Shown: piece by piece, positions 36,907-45,670 of the stretch | Layout: the number at the start of each line of letters is the position of its first letter | How positions within the stretch are numbered: position 1 is the first letter of the stretch | Origin: Alphaproteobacteria bacterium | GTDB lineage: Bacteria > Pseudomonadota > Alphaproteobacteria > UBA9219 | DNA: 48,795 nucleotides | Direction of reading: 5' to 3' | Assembly: GCA_031291435.1 (NCBI GenBank) | Contig: JARLJC010000137.1 | Span: forward strand, 1 to 48,795 | Position numbers and translations under genes: made by a program | Notes under the pieces: model-generated | Database searches by the model: none | The model's input: the letters and a program-made list of their open reading frames with translations, nothing else | Told to the model about the DNA's origin: nothing

Positions 36907-38907
36907 TTACGCCGCCTGCTTTCTGTCGGGCGCGGCAGGCGGATGCGCCTTCGCCAGATCGTTGATCTCGAGGATGAGCGCGACCATGCCGTCGCCAAGA
37001 ATGGTGGCGCCGGAAACGCCCGGCACCGGGTCGGCATTGGCTTCAAGGCTTTTGATCACGACCTGCTGCTGGCCGATCAGTTCATCGACGACGAGGCCGA
37101 GTTTTTCGTTATGACTTTCGACCAAAACCACAAGGGCTTTGCTGGGGTCGCTTTCGGCACCGGCGACGTCGAAGGTACGGGATAGATAAAGTACCGATAC
37201 GAATTCGCCGCGCACATTGATGACGTCGCTGTGGCCTTCGACATGCCGCACATCATCGGGTTTAGGACGCAATGTTTCGACGATGCTGGTGATGGGAATG
37301 ATATATTTTTCCGATCCGACGCGCACGATCATGCCGTCGAGAATGGCGAGGGTCAGCGGCAGCGAGATCGTGAAATGCGAGCCTTTGCCGGGATGGTTCT
37401 CGACGCGCACCGTGCCGCCCATGCCTTCGATATTGCGTTTGACGACATCCATGCCGACGCCGCGCCCCGATACATTGGTGACTTTCTCGGCGGTAGAAAA
37501 ACCCGCCATGAAGATCATGTTATCGATGTCGCCGTCGGAAGGATTGACGTCGGTGGCGACGAGATTCTTTTCGCGGGCCTTGGCCAGAACTCTTTCACGA
37601 TTGATGCCGGCGCCGTCGTCGCCGATTTCGATGACGATGCGGCCGCCGCGATGCTCGGCGGACAGATGGATGACGCCCTCCGTGGCTTTGCCGTTATCGG
37701 CGCGGGTTTCGGGCATTTCGATGCCGTGATCGCAGGAATTGCGGATCATGTGCATGAGCGGATCGGACAATTGCTCGATCACGGTTTTGTCGACTTCGGT
37801 ATTCTCGCCCTTTGTTTCTAGGCGGATTTCCTTGCCGAGCTGGGCCGAGATGTCGCGCACGATGCGCGGCATGCGCGAGAAAATCGATTTGACCGGCTGC
37901 ATACGCACCGACATCACCGCTTCCTGCAATTCGCGCGTATGCTGCGAGAGTTCGTCGATGCCGCGCAGCAGGCCGGAAAATTGCTCGGCCGGAAAATCGC
38001 GCGTCTGCGCGCGCAGCATGGCTTCGGTAATCACAAGTTCACCGACCATATTGACGAGGCGATCGACTTTTTCGAGATCGACGCGGATCGATGTCGCGGG
38101 CGCGGGGCGGGCGGGCGCTTCATCACCGGCGGCGGTGGGCGGGCTATCCTTGCGCGGTGGCGCGAGGATGGCTGGCGCAGGATTTTCGCCGGCAATTTTC
38201 AGATCGCAATGATCTTCAACGAACTCGAAAACTTCGCGAATGGCGGCTTCGTCGCGCGCCGTGCGCAGATCGATTGTCCAGCGCAAAAAGCAGGCGGCGG
38301 CATCGAGGTCAGCGAGAAGCGGGACCTGGCTGCTGTCGGCAAGGATCGTCGCGGTGCCGAGGCGCGCCAGCTCGCGCAAAATCAGCAAAGGCTCGTTACC
38401 GGTGGCGAATAAAGTGGGGTGCGGCGCGAAATCGATATGCCAGAGGCGTTCCGGCGCGGCATCCGTAGCGGGTTCCTCGTCGAACAGCCCATAGGCGGCC
38501 TCCGCCCCTGCCACCGCCGGGCCGGCGCCCGCGAAACGTTCGAGTTCGGCCTTGATATCGGACCCCAGATTATCGGGCGGGCGCTGGCCATCACGCGCCG
38601 CGGTAACCATTTGCGTCACGACATCGGCAGATTTCAGGAGCAGATCGACCGCCTCGCGCGAGGGCGCCACCTTGCCTTCGCGCAGGACGTCGAGCAGGGC
38701 TTCGAGCGCATGGGTAAAAACGGTAATGAAATCGAAACCGAACGCGCCCGACCCGCCTTTGATCGAATGGGCGCAGCGGAAAATCGCATTGAGCGCCTCG
38801 GCATCCGCCGCTTCGACATCGAGCACCATCAGGCGTTCTTCCATCTCGCCCAGAAGCTCGAAGCATTCGGTAATATAGGTCTGCTTGAACTGGTCGAGCT
38901 CGGCCAT
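36907..38907 (-). CDS. cheA: Chemotaxis histidine kinase
   Basis: A 666-residue kinase. The P1 phosphotransfer domain carries His47 in CAHSIKGGSGAFGF. A variable P2-like region follows, with Pro/Ala linkers at about 240-270. P3 dimerisation begins at about 275 (IRVDLEKVDRLVNMVGELVI). The ATPase P4 contains RNSCDHGIEMPE, IGDDGAGINR and GRGVGMDVV. The CheW-like P5 covers the last ~130 residues. It autophosphorylates in response to receptors and passes phosphate to CheY and CheB. The start lies two bases beyond the cheY stop, within a compact operon. Confidence 0.97.
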   Translation of the reverse strand: MAELDQFKQTYITECFELLGEMEERLMVLDVEAADAEALNAIFRCAHSIKGGSGAFGFDFITVFTHALEALLDVLREGKVAPSREAVDLLLKSADVVTQMVTAARDGQRPPDNLGSDIKAELERFAGAGPAVAGAEAAYGLFDEEPATDAAPERLWHIDFAPHPTLFATGNEPLLILRELARLGTATILADSSQVPLLADLDAAACFLRWTIDLRTARDEAAIREVFEFVEDHCDLKIAGENPAPAILAPPRKDSPPTAAGDEAPARPAPATSIRVDLEKVDRLVNMVGELVITEAMLRAQTRDFPAEQFSGLLRGIDELSQHTRELQEAVMSVRMQPVKSIFSRMPRIVRDISAQLGKEIRLETKGENTEVDKTVIEQLSDPLMHMIRNSCDHGIEMPETRADNGKATEGVIHLSAEHRGGRIVIEIGDDGAGINRERVLAKAREKNLVATDVNPSDGDIDNMIFMAGFSTAEKVTNVSGRGVGMDVVKRNIEGMGGTVRVENHPGKGSHFTISLPLTLAILDGMIVRVGSEKYIIPITSIVETLRPKPDDVRHVEGHSDVINVRGEFVSVLYLSRTFDVAGAESDPSKALVVLVESHNEKLGLVVDELIGQQQVVIKSLEANADPVPGVSGATILGDGMVALILEINDLAKAHPPAAPDRKQAA

Positions 38908-38909
38908 GC

Positions 38910-39284
38910 CTAGCTCCCCGCCGGACAGACTTTTTTGACGATCTCGACCAGTTTTTCAGGATTGAACGGCTTGACGATCCAGCCGGTAGCTCCCGCGGCC
39001 TTGCCTTCTTCTTTCTTGCTGCCGCCGCTTTCGGTGGTGAGCATGAGGATGGGCGTGTATTTATATGCGGGGTTGGCGCGCAGCGCGCGGATAAGGCCGA
39101 AGCCGTTGAGGTTGGGCATGTTGAGATCGGTAATCACCGCGTCGATCCTGACGCCGTTAAGGGCGTTGAGCGCGGCCTGGCCGTCTTCGGCTTCCATCAC
39201 TTCGTAGCCCGCGCTTTTCAGCGTGAAAGCCACCATTTCGCGCATGGTTTTGGAATCGTCGACCGCCAATATCCGTTGCACCAT
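38910..39284 (-). CDS. cheY: Single-domain chemotaxis response regulator
   Basis: A 124-residue receiver with the acidic pocket Asp9-Asp10, phospho-acceptor Asp53 (VITDLNMP), the Thr switch in LMLTTES and the conserved Lys in IVKPFNPEK. It probably binds the flagellar switch when phosphorylated. A longer frame is rejected because the ATG at 39284 has GGGAGAAG upstream, and the extension would run through the STAS gene out of frame. It precedes cheA by two bases. Confidence 0.93.
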   Translation of the reverse strand: MVQRILAVDDSKTMREMVAFTLKSAGYEVMEAEDGQAALNALNGVRIDAVITDLNMPNLNGFGLIRALRANPAYKYTPILMLTTESGGSKKEEGKAAGATGWIVKPFNPEKLVEIVKKVCPAGS

Positions 39285-39300
39285 CTTCACTTCTCCCGTT

Positions 39301-39615
39301 TCATATGGCTGGTTCGAGCAGGCCAGCGAGACCGGCATCGGCAAAGCAGCGGGCAAGGGCGTCGCGCGCGCCGGTGATGCAGACATCGCCGCCCTGCGCC
39401 GCCAGAGATTTTTTAAGCGCGAGAATGATCTGCAATCCCGGCGTGGCAATATTTTCGACCTGCGCCGCGTCGAGCGTGAGCCGGGTGCGCGGCGGGAACG
39501 GCAGCTCCTTCAGGCCGTCGGCGATGATTTCGGCGGTTTCGATTGTCATCAGCGCCGGCAAAGCGAAGGTGAACAGGTTCGGCGCGTCTGGGGGAGTGGA
39601 GGATTCGTCAGCCAC
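39301..39615 (-). CDS. STAS-domain protein at the head of the chemotaxis operon
   Basis: A 104-residue single STAS domain. The core reads TRLTLDAAQVENIATPGLQIILALKKSLA. Where antagonists of the SpoIIAA type usually have an Asp-Ser pair, this protein has ATPG, so phosphorylation may be absent or occur on the Thr. It could act as a constitutive binding partner, or resemble STAS proteins of lipid transport (MlaB type). It is the first gene before cheY, 16 bases away. The structured repeat copy 2 lies about 110 bases upstream in its leader. Confidence 0.82.
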   Translation of the reverse strand: MADESSTPPDAPNLFTFALPALMTIETAEIIADGLKELPFPPRTRLTLDAAQVENIATPGLQIILALKKSLAAQGGDVCITGARDALARCFADAGLAGLLEPAI

Positions 39616-39725
39616 GGGAAATTACCTGAGATGAGGAGAACGGAATCTCTAGGTAGGCTTTCATGTTTAAAAATAATTCTATTTGCCTCCTACCCGGATG
39701 AGTAATTTCCGGGGGAATGCAACCG

Positions 39726-39798
39726 GTCCGCGATCGTTCATCAATGAAGCGCCTTGCGTTTCATTGATGAACGTGAATCGCCGAACTTAAATAAAAAC
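39726..39798 (-). repeat. Structured repeat, copy 2 (leader of the chemotaxis operon)
   Basis: A 73-bp element with the same ends as 9177-9248. The middle is different but still folds: a perfect 14-bp inverted repeat CGTTCATCAATGAA (39735-39748) with 39760-39773, topped by CGC-AAG-GCG. In the outer stem GTCCG has become GTTCG on the minus-strand RNA, replacing a C-G pair with a U-G wobble, so pairing is kept only if the RNA is made from that strand. It lies between the HTH-receiver gene and the STAS/chemotaxis operon, reading toward the latter. Confidence 0.65.
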
Positions 39799-39889
39799 GG
39801 AGCATGACTCAGTCAATGAATACAGGAATAACCATGCGTATCGTCGATACCGCAAGATGTGTCTTTCGCAAGATATGGCAGGAGATGGA

Positions 39890-40603
39890 TCAGGCGCAGG
39901 GCAAGGCGACGGTCTTGGCCCAGTAAGTGACCAGCGTGTCGATCGCCTGTTCATATTCGCGCGGATCGACTGATTTCTGGATGAAGCCAGCCGCGCCGTG
40001 GCGATAGGATTCCATCATATCCTTGACGCTGATGCTGTTGGTCAGAATGACCACGGGCAGGCCCATCGTCTTGGGATGCTTTTTGATCGATTTCAACAGA
40101 TCGATGCCGTTGAGGCGCGGCAGGAACAGATCGAACACGACGATGTCGGGCAGTCTCTGGCCGCATTTGGCTTCGTAATTCTGAAGCAGGTCCATGACCG
40201 CTTCGGGATCGTGCGCGGCATGCAGTTCGGCATGGCCGCCCTGCGCGGCGAGCGCGTTAGTGAAAGCGATGACTTCGGACGCGCGGTCTTCGACCAGCAG
40301 GATATGCAAAGCGCGGTTGCGTATTTTCTGGATGATGTTGGATTCGATGCGCTTGCCGATGGTTTCTTCGAGCGCCAGCCCTTCATAGAAATACCCCATC
40401 GGCACGTTCAGGATTTTGGCGAACAGCAGAAGCTTCCCCGCCGAAACATGGCTGACCCCGGTTTCGTATTTCTGCATCTGCTGGTAAGAAAATCCCATCA
40501 GTTCGGCCAGTTTCATCTGGTTGAGCTTGAGCAGTTTGCGGCGCTCCCGGATGCGGCGGCCGATATGGACATAGACGGGGTCCTGCTGTTCCATAAGGCT
40601 CAT
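39890..40603 (-). CDS. HTH (XRE-type) DNA-binding protein fused to a response-regulator receiver
   Basis: A 237-residue protein with an N-terminal Cro/CI helix-turn-helix (about 15-70: IGRRIRERRKLLKLNQMKLAELMGFSYQQMQKYE) and a C-terminal receiver (about 100-225: ILLVEDRASEVIAF, phospho-acceptor Asp in VVFDLFLPRLNG, VILTNS, Lys in IQKSVDP). This domain order is the reverse of most response regulators. ATG 40603 is chosen because GGGAG lies upstream; an internal ATG three codons later is also possible. The 247 bases upstream, shared with the divergent hybrid kinase gene, are AT-rich and contain a small palindrome (CTATCAGCGATAG) that could be an operator. The cognate kinase may be that neighbour. 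Confidence 0.85.
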   Translation of the reverse strand: MSLMEQQDPVYVHIGRRIRERRKLLKLNQMKLAELMGFSYQQMQKYETGVSHVSAGKLLLFAKILNVPMGYFYEGLALEETIGKRIESNIIQKIRNRALHILLVEDRASEVIAFTNALAAQGGHAELHAAHDPEAVMDLLQNYEAKCGQRLPDIVVFDLFLPRLNGIDLLKSIKKHPKTMGLPVVILTNSISVKDMMESYRHGAAGFIQKSVDPREYEQAIDTLVTYWAKTVALPCA

Positions 40604-40850
40604 CGGGGGAGACTCCCTGCGGGAAAAATGCGGAAAATCATTAAAAGCAGATTCCCGAGGAAATACAACCATAGATTGTATATCTAGAATATCGAATGCC
40701 TATGTGTGCATTATAAGTGTCTTATTTATATGGCAAGGTAGTTGAATTAGGGTTGTAAATACCTATCAGCGATAGATACACCTTTCATGCGGCGGTAAAG
40801 TTTTCCCCGCATGCTCGGGGCCTGCAAATTCCTGTGTCCTTCGGCGTCCC

Positions 40851-42971
40851 ATGTCGGCAATCCCCTGGCAAACAGCTCCCCTGCCGCCTGATGAACTCCG
40901 GCGGCTGGCCGAACTGCATAGCTATCAAATCCTCGACACACCGCCAGACATCGTGTTCGACCGGCTGACGCGCATGGCGGCGCAGCGTTTCGCCACGCCG
41001 ATCGCGCTGGTATCGCTGATCGACCGCGACCGGCAATGGTTCAAGTCGCGGCACGGCATCGACGTCACGGAAACGCCGCGCGATCTCGCTTTCTGCGCCC
41101 ACGCCATCCTCGGCGACGAGGTGCTGGTGGTGCGCGACGCGACATCCGATCCGCGTTTTGCTGGCAATCCTTTGGTGGCGGGGGCGCCCGATATCCGCTT
41201 TTACGCGGGCGCGCCGCTGATCACCAGAAACGGCCACAAGCTCGGCACCATGTGCGTCATCGACAAAGTGCCGCATCCCGGATTCAGCCCGGACGACGCC
41301 CGGGAACTAGCCGATCTCGCCGCCATCGCCATCGACGAAATGGAATTGCGCACGGCATTGCAGCGCATCCGCCATGATCTCGACGCCCTGCGCCAGGCGC
41401 AGCGGGCCATGGAGAACGCGCGCGACGAGGCCGAGCACGCGACCTACGAAAAATCGCAGTTCATCGCCACCATCAGCCACGAATTGCGCACGCCGATGAA
41501 CGGCATTCTCGGTATGGCGTATCTGCTGGGCGATACGCCGCTCGACAAATTGCAGCGCGAATATATCGAGACCATCAATCATTCGGCGCAGAATCTGCTG
41601 CTGCTGATCAACGACGTTCTGGATATGTCGAAAATAGAAGCGGGCGAACTGATTGTCGAGCGCGAACACTTCGACGTGAAGAACGATTTCGCGCAGACGG
41701 TCAAACTGCTTTATCCGCTGGCGCAGAAAAAAGGCAACGAGCTTTCGTACCATATCGAGGCGGAAGTGCCGGACACGCTGATCGGCGATCAGGGGCGTTT
41801 CGCGCAAATCGTCACCAACCTGGTCGGCAACGCGGTCAAATTCACCGAGAACGGCAAGGTCGAAGCGCTGTTGCGTTACAACCCCGCCGATCGTTCGATT
41901 TTCTGCGAAGTCAAAGACACCGGCATCGGCATTCCCGAAGCCAAGCACGGCGCCATTTTCGAGAAATTCACGCAAGGCGACGTTTCGATCACGCGTAAAT
42001 ATGGGGGCACCGGCCTTGGCCTCGCCATCACCAAAAAACTGGTCAATATGCTGGGCGGCGAGATCGGGTTCGAAAGCAAGGAAGGCAAGGGTTCGCGCTT
42101 CTGGTTCACCCTGCCGATTTCGCCCGGCAACCGCAGTTCGCATGAAAATACCGGAACGCCCGTCCCCGCCGCCCCCAATGGCCGCCTGCGCGTGGGCGAA
42201 GCGCGCGTGCTGATCGCCGAAGATCATCCGGTCAATCAGGTTTTTCTTTCCGCGCTGCTGAAGAAATTTGGCTTTACCGCCATCGACGTGGCCGAGAACG
42301 GGTTGCGCGTTCTCGACAGAATTCAGGCGGGCGGCCGTTATGACGCGATTTTCATGGATTGCAAAATGCCGGAGCTGGATGGTTACGAAACCACCATGCT
42401 GCTGCGCGCGCAGGAACGCAAAACCGAGCCCCCCGCCCACATTCCCATCATTGCCCTGACCGCCAATGCGCTGGCGGGCGACCGCGAAACCTGTTTCGAA
42501 GCGGGCATGGACGAATATATCACCAAACCGGTGGACCCGGAACGGCTCAAGGAAGCCTTGCGGCGCTGGTTCCTGTTCGCCACCGATGCGGAAATGCCGC
42601 TCGCTTCCTCGCCCCGGGCCGAGCCCGCCACGCCGCCGCTGACCTTCGACCGTCTGGAGATGGTCGCCGACAGCGATGCGGAAAAAACCCGCATGCTGGC
42701 CCTCTTTTTCCGGATGGCGGACGAGGCCGCCGAAATTCTGGAAAAAACCCGCCGCGGCGAAGAGTTCGCGCAATGGAAGAACGCCGCCCACGGCCTCAAA
42801 GGGGCGGCGGCCAATCTCGGCATGGGCGAACTGGAAAAACTCTGCCGGCGCTGCGAAGAAGCCGGTTCTTCGACTTATGACCAGCGCGGCGAGCTAACCC
42901 GCGCCATCCGCGACGAAGTCGCGCGCATCGGAAATTATATCGCAGACCACAAACCATCCTGGGTGACCTGA
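40851..42971 (+). CDS. Soluble GAF-domain hybrid histidine kinase
   Basis: A 706-residue cytoplasmic kinase with no membrane helix. A GAF domain spans about 20-160 (FDRLTRMAAQRF, FYAGAPLITRNGHKLGTMCVID). Next come a coiled coil, the HisKA region with the phospho-accepting His in FIATISHELRTPMNG, and HATPase motifs NLVGNAVKFT, DTGIGIP and GGTGLGLAI. A receiver with FMDCKMPELDG lies at about 445-570, and a C-terminal Hpt domain has AAHGLKGAAANLG. All four phosphorelay parts are therefore in one protein. The next gene starts two bases later, so the receiver-phosphatase is probably its target. The signal sensed is unknown. Confidence 0.92.
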   Translation: MSAIPWQTAPLPPDELRRLAELHSYQILDTPPDIVFDRLTRMAAQRFATPIALVSLIDRDRQWFKSRHGIDVTETPRDLAFCAHAILGDEVLVVRDATSDPRFAGNPLVAGAPDIRFYAGAPLITRNGHKLGTMCVIDKVPHPGFSPDDARELADLAAIAIDEMELRTALQRIRHDLDALRQAQRAMENARDEAEHATYEKSQFIATISHELRTPMNGILGMAYLLGDTPLDKLQREYIETINHSAQNLLLLINDVLDMSKIEAGELIVEREHFDVKNDFAQTVKLLYPLAQKKGNELSYHIEAEVPDTLIGDQGRFAQIVTNLVGNAVKFTENGKVEALLRYNPADRSIFCEVKDTGIGIPEAKHGAIFEKFTQGDVSITRKYGGTGLGLAITKKLVNMLGGEIGFESKEGKGSRFWFTLPISPGNRSSHENTGTPVPAAPNGRLRVGEARVLIAEDHPVNQVFLSALLKKFGFTAIDVAENGLRVLDRIQAGGRYDAIFMDCKMPELDGYETTMLLRAQERKTEPPAHIPIIALTANALAGDRETCFEAGMDEYITKPVDPERLKEALRRWFLFATDAEMPLASSPRAEPATPPLTFDRLEMVADSDAEKTRMLALFFRMADEAAEILEKTRRGEEFAQWKNAAHGLKGAAANLGMGELEKLCRRCEEAGSSTYDQRGELTRAIRDEVARIGNYIADHKPSWVT

Positions 42972-42973
42972 CC

Positions 42974-43345
42974 ATGCCTGAAACCGCCGCCGAACTGGCC
43001 CGCAAGATTCTGACCTCACCGATCCTGATCGTCGAGGATAACGAGATCAACCGCGCCTTCCTCGACAAGGCCCTGCGCAATCACGGCTTCGTCAATCTGA
43101 TGATGGCGGCAAGCGCCGAGGAGGCGCTCGACGTCATGGACAGGTTCCAGCCGGAAATCGTGCTGCTCGACATCATCATGCCGGGCGGCATGGACGGGTT
43201 CGAATGCTGCGCCGCTATTCGCAAACAGGAACGCTACCGCGAATTGCCGATTCTGATTCAGACCTCGATCACCGAGCCGGAGCTGCGCGTCAAGGCCTTT
43301 GCCATGGGCGCGACCGATTTCGTCAGCAAGCCGGTTTACCCCTAG
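42974..43345 (+). CDS. Receiver domain, 5' part of an interrupted receiver-SpoIIE phosphatase gene
   Basis: A 123-codon receiver domain: ILIVEDNEINRAF, phospho-acceptor Asp in VLLDIIMPGGMDG, the Thr position in LIQTSIT, and the Lys in FVSKPVYP. It ends with TAG at 43343-43345, before the last receiver helix. The reading frame continues unbroken after this stop into the phosphatase at 43361. The residues after the stop (ELCARVRVHLEKR) are exactly what would finish the receiver's last helix. The gene is therefore either inactivated by one nonsense base, or read as a truncated receiver. TAG is used as an ordinary stop elsewhere in the window. The next start would be GTG 43361. Confidence 0.75.
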   Translation: MPETAAELARKILTSPILIVEDNEINRAFLDKALRNHGFVNLMMAASAEEALDVMDRFQPEIVLLDIIMPGGMDGFECCAAIRKQERYRELPILIQTSITEPELRVKAFAMGATDFVSKPVYP

Positions 43346-43360
43346 GAACTGTGCGCGCGC

Positions 43361-44161
43361 GTGCGCGTGCATCTGGAGAAACGCCAGTCGCTGCGCGCGC
43401 TGCGCCTCTATAAAAGCCGGATCGAAATGGAGCTGGAAAGCGCGCGGCAATTGCAGCAGGCGATTTTGCCCGGCATGGAAGAAATCGAGGATGTCGAGCG
43501 ACGCTGCCAGCTTGATATCGCTTCCTATTTCCAGCCTTGCTCGGAAGTGGGCGGCGATTTCTGGGGCATGAAGACTTTGTTCCCGCATCAGACCGCCTTG
43601 TGGCTGGTCGATTTTTCGGGGCATGGGGTGGCGGCGGCGCTGAATTCCTTTCGCCTGCAGGCGCATCTCAAGGAATATTCGACCCTCGCCGCGCGGCCGG
43701 GCGACTATCTTTCCTATCTCAACGACAAGCTGCTGTCGCTCCTGCTGCGCGGGCAGTTCGCCACCATGTTCTACGGCATCGCCGACACGCAGGGCAGCCG
43801 GTTATTCTATGCCTGCGCCGCGGCGCCGCACCCCATCATCCTGCGGGCCGACACCGGCAAAGCCGAGATACTGGACGGCGGCGGCAATCTGCTCGGCATC
43901 GGCATGCATCTTTACCCAACGCAGACAACGCGCTTCGCGCGCGGCGATCTGCTGCTGCTTTACAGCGACGCCCTTATCGAAACGCCCGACGCCAAAGGCG
44001 ATTGTCTGACCGAGCAGCATATTATGGAGCTGCTGGAAAAATATCGCGGCGCTTCGGCGGCGGCGGTCAAAGAAATTCTGCTCGACGCCTTCAACGCCCA
44101 CGCCGTGGGCAGCCCGCGCGATGACCTCACCATCGTCGTGTGCATACGATCGGATTCGTGA
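43361..44161 (+). CDS. SpoIIE/RsbU-type phosphatase, 3' part of an interrupted receiver-phosphatase gene
   Basis: A 266-codon frame in the same register as the upstream receiver. The PP2C-type phosphatase domain carries LQQAILPG, SEVGGDFWGM (metal-binding Asp), VDFSGHGVAAAL, YACAAAPHP, LLLYSDALIETP and SPRDDLTIVV. It would dephosphorylate a STAS antagonist, as RsbU and SpoIIE do. If expressed separately, initiation at GTG 43361 would need re-initiation after the TAG; only a weak AGGA 13 bases upstream is visible. More likely the original product was one receiver-linker-phosphatase of about 395 residues. Confidence 0.78.
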   Translation: MRVHLEKRQSLRALRLYKSRIEMELESARQLQQAILPGMEEIEDVERRCQLDIASYFQPCSEVGGDFWGMKTLFPHQTALWLVDFSGHGVAAALNSFRLQAHLKEYSTLAARPGDYLSYLNDKLLSLLLRGQFATMFYGIADTQGSRLFYACAAAPHPIILRADTGKAEILDGGGNLLGIGMHLYPTQTTRFARGDLLLLYSDALIETPDAKGDCLTEQHIMELLEKYRGASAAAVKEILLDAFNAHAVGSPRDDLTIVVCIRSDS

Positions 44162-44171
44162 GGGCGCCGCC

Positions 44172-44669
44172 ATGCCGGACATGCAAAAACATGTGTTTAC
44201 CTTCAGGGACATGAATGATGCGCATAGCCTGTCGCTGACCCTCGCCCACTATTTTCCCAGGCCCGAGCAGTTCGCGCCGGGCATTTACGAGCTCCTGCTC
44301 AATGCCGTCGAGCATGGCAATCTCGGCATCAGCCTCGACGAAAAAAGCGATCTGCTGCGCCGTAATCTATGGCACGAGGAAATCAAACGCCGCCAGGCAT
44401 CGCCCGAATTCAGCAGCAGGCAGGTCGAGGTGGTTCTTGAAAAAGACCCGGAGCAATGCGTCCTGACCATCGCCGATCAGGGCAAGGGATTCCCCTGGCG
44501 CGATTACATCGGCCGCCTGGTCGAAGGCAAGCGCCCCAATGGCCGCGGTTTATGGATCGCCCTTAACAGCAAGTTCGACCGCGTGATGTTCAACCAGGCC
44601 GGCAACAAGGTGACCTGCATCGCGCGTTATGGCCATTGGTCAACGCGTGACAAGCCGGAGCAGCCCTAG
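44172..44669 (+). CDS. RsbW-like anti-sigma-type ATPase (HATPase_c_2)
   Basis: A 165-residue GHKL ATPase domain. The N-box is ELLLNAVEHGNLGIS, the G1 box IADQGKGFPW and the G2 box GRGLWIALNSKFD. Such proteins phosphorylate STAS partners or bind sigma factors. An ATG at 44172 with GTGAGGG upstream is chosen; a longer frame overlaps the phosphatase. Placed ten bases after the phosphatase, it completes the enzymatic half of a partner switch. The STAS proteins at 39301-39615 and 29113-29415 are the nearest candidates for substrate. No sigma factor gene is in the window. Confidence 0.82.
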   Translation: MPDMQKHVFTFRDMNDAHSLSLTLAHYFPRPEQFAPGIYELLLNAVEHGNLGISLDEKSDLLRRNLWHEEIKRRQASPEFSSRQVEVVLEKDPEQCVLTIADQGKGFPWRDYIGRLVEGKRPNGRGLWIALNSKFDRVMFNQAGNKVTCIARYGHWSTRDKPEQP

Positions 44670-44674
44670 CCCGT

Positions 44675-45451
44675 TCAGGCGATGCCCATGGCCCTACGAA
44701 TGCCGGTCGCCGAAATGGCCTGCAATTCAGGAGTCAGGTCGATGCGTTCAATGCTGTATCCGACATCGCGCCCGTAAAAGATATTGGTGATGTTGGGGAT
44801 GCTGACGACTGTGATCTGGTCCATATATTCGCCCAACATTTCCTCGATCCGCGCGCGAATGAAGGAAAATCCGAAGGGATTCTTGGCATTGGTGTTTTCA
44901 GCATCGCGCACAGCAATACAGGCTTGCCCCACGCGCTCGATCCCCTCGATGATCAGGGCTTTGTGGCCGTCATGGAAAGGCTGGTAACGCCCGACAAAAA
45001 GCGCGGTCGGCCGGCGCCAGTCAAACCCCTGCCCCGGCGCTTGCAAAAGCTTGGCGATCTGGGCGGCATGAAACACGGCATTCTGTTCGATAACCAGATA
45101 ATCGACATGTTTGGGTTCTTCGAACATGGCTTCTGTATCAGCATAAGGCGTCGGCTGCCCGGTTTTAAGATAGACCGTGTACGCATCGCCGAAAGCCTTG
45201 CGGGTTTCCGCAGTCGGGCAAACGAAATCGGCTACTGCATATTGCCCAGTCTCGGTCACGCGGTCGCAGAGCCAGCCCATGCGGCGCGCCTGCTCGATGC
45301 GATCTTCGCGGCTGAAGCCGAGATCTTTGTTGATGTTGGCGCGCACTTCGTCAGCGTTGAAATGCACGGCGCGGATATGTTTCTTGAGTTCAGTCGCCAA
45401 AACAGTTTTGCCGGCCTTGGGCAGGCCGAGAATGAGGATCTTCTTTGTCAT
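44675..45451 (-). CDS. APS-kinase-like domain fused to a nucleotidyltransferase
   Basis: A 258-residue bifunctional protein. Residues 1-150 resemble adenylyl-sulfate kinase (CysC): P-loop GLPKAGKT, then FNADEVRANINKDLGFSREDRIEQARRM. From about 165 a nucleotidyltransferase of the HxGH type follows: LFVGRYQPFHDGHKALI, and ISATGIRRA as the ISxTxxR motif. The kinase would make PAPS from APS if it is a true CysC. A CysC-like kinase in Campylobacter capsule synthesis (Cj1415) instead acts on a CDP-phosphoramidate, so the substrate is not certain. The neighbouring sulfotransferase favours PAPS. ATG 45451 is chosen at the start of the P-loop domain; the ribosome site is weak. It is divergent from the sulfotransferase, 219 bases away. 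Confidence 0.82.
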   Translation of the reverse strand: MTKKILILGLPKAGKTVLATELKKHIRAVHFNADEVRANINKDLGFSREDRIEQARRMGWLCDRVTETGQYAVADFVCPTAETRKAFGDAYTVYLKTGQPTPYADTEAMFEEPKHVDYLVIEQNAVFHAAQIAKLLQAPGQGFDWRRPTALFVGRYQPFHDGHKALIIEGIERVGQACIAVRDAENTNAKNPFGFSFIRARIEEMLGEYMDQITVVSIPNITNIFYGRDVGYSIERIDLTPELQAISATGIRRAMGIA

Positions 45452-45670
45452 ACAAACCGTTTCTTGACTTTGGAGGGGAAAACAGGAATTTATAAACTCG
45501 AGGCGGGCGCGATCCGACGAAACCAATGCATATTCACGACCGCGTGAATCGGCTGAATTGTCCGAAGATTAGGCCATTCGCCGATACTCATTGTCAATCC
45601 TGCCCGCGCCAAAAAACGATTTTGCCCCTCCCCACTATCGATAAACACTTCCCAATCATTATGAAACCTT

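Noticed and set aside
39817-39909. 36-codon frame MNTGITMRIVDTAR... on the + strand
   Set aside because: Its 3' end is antisense to the HTH-receiver gene and it has no clear ribosome site; too little to support.
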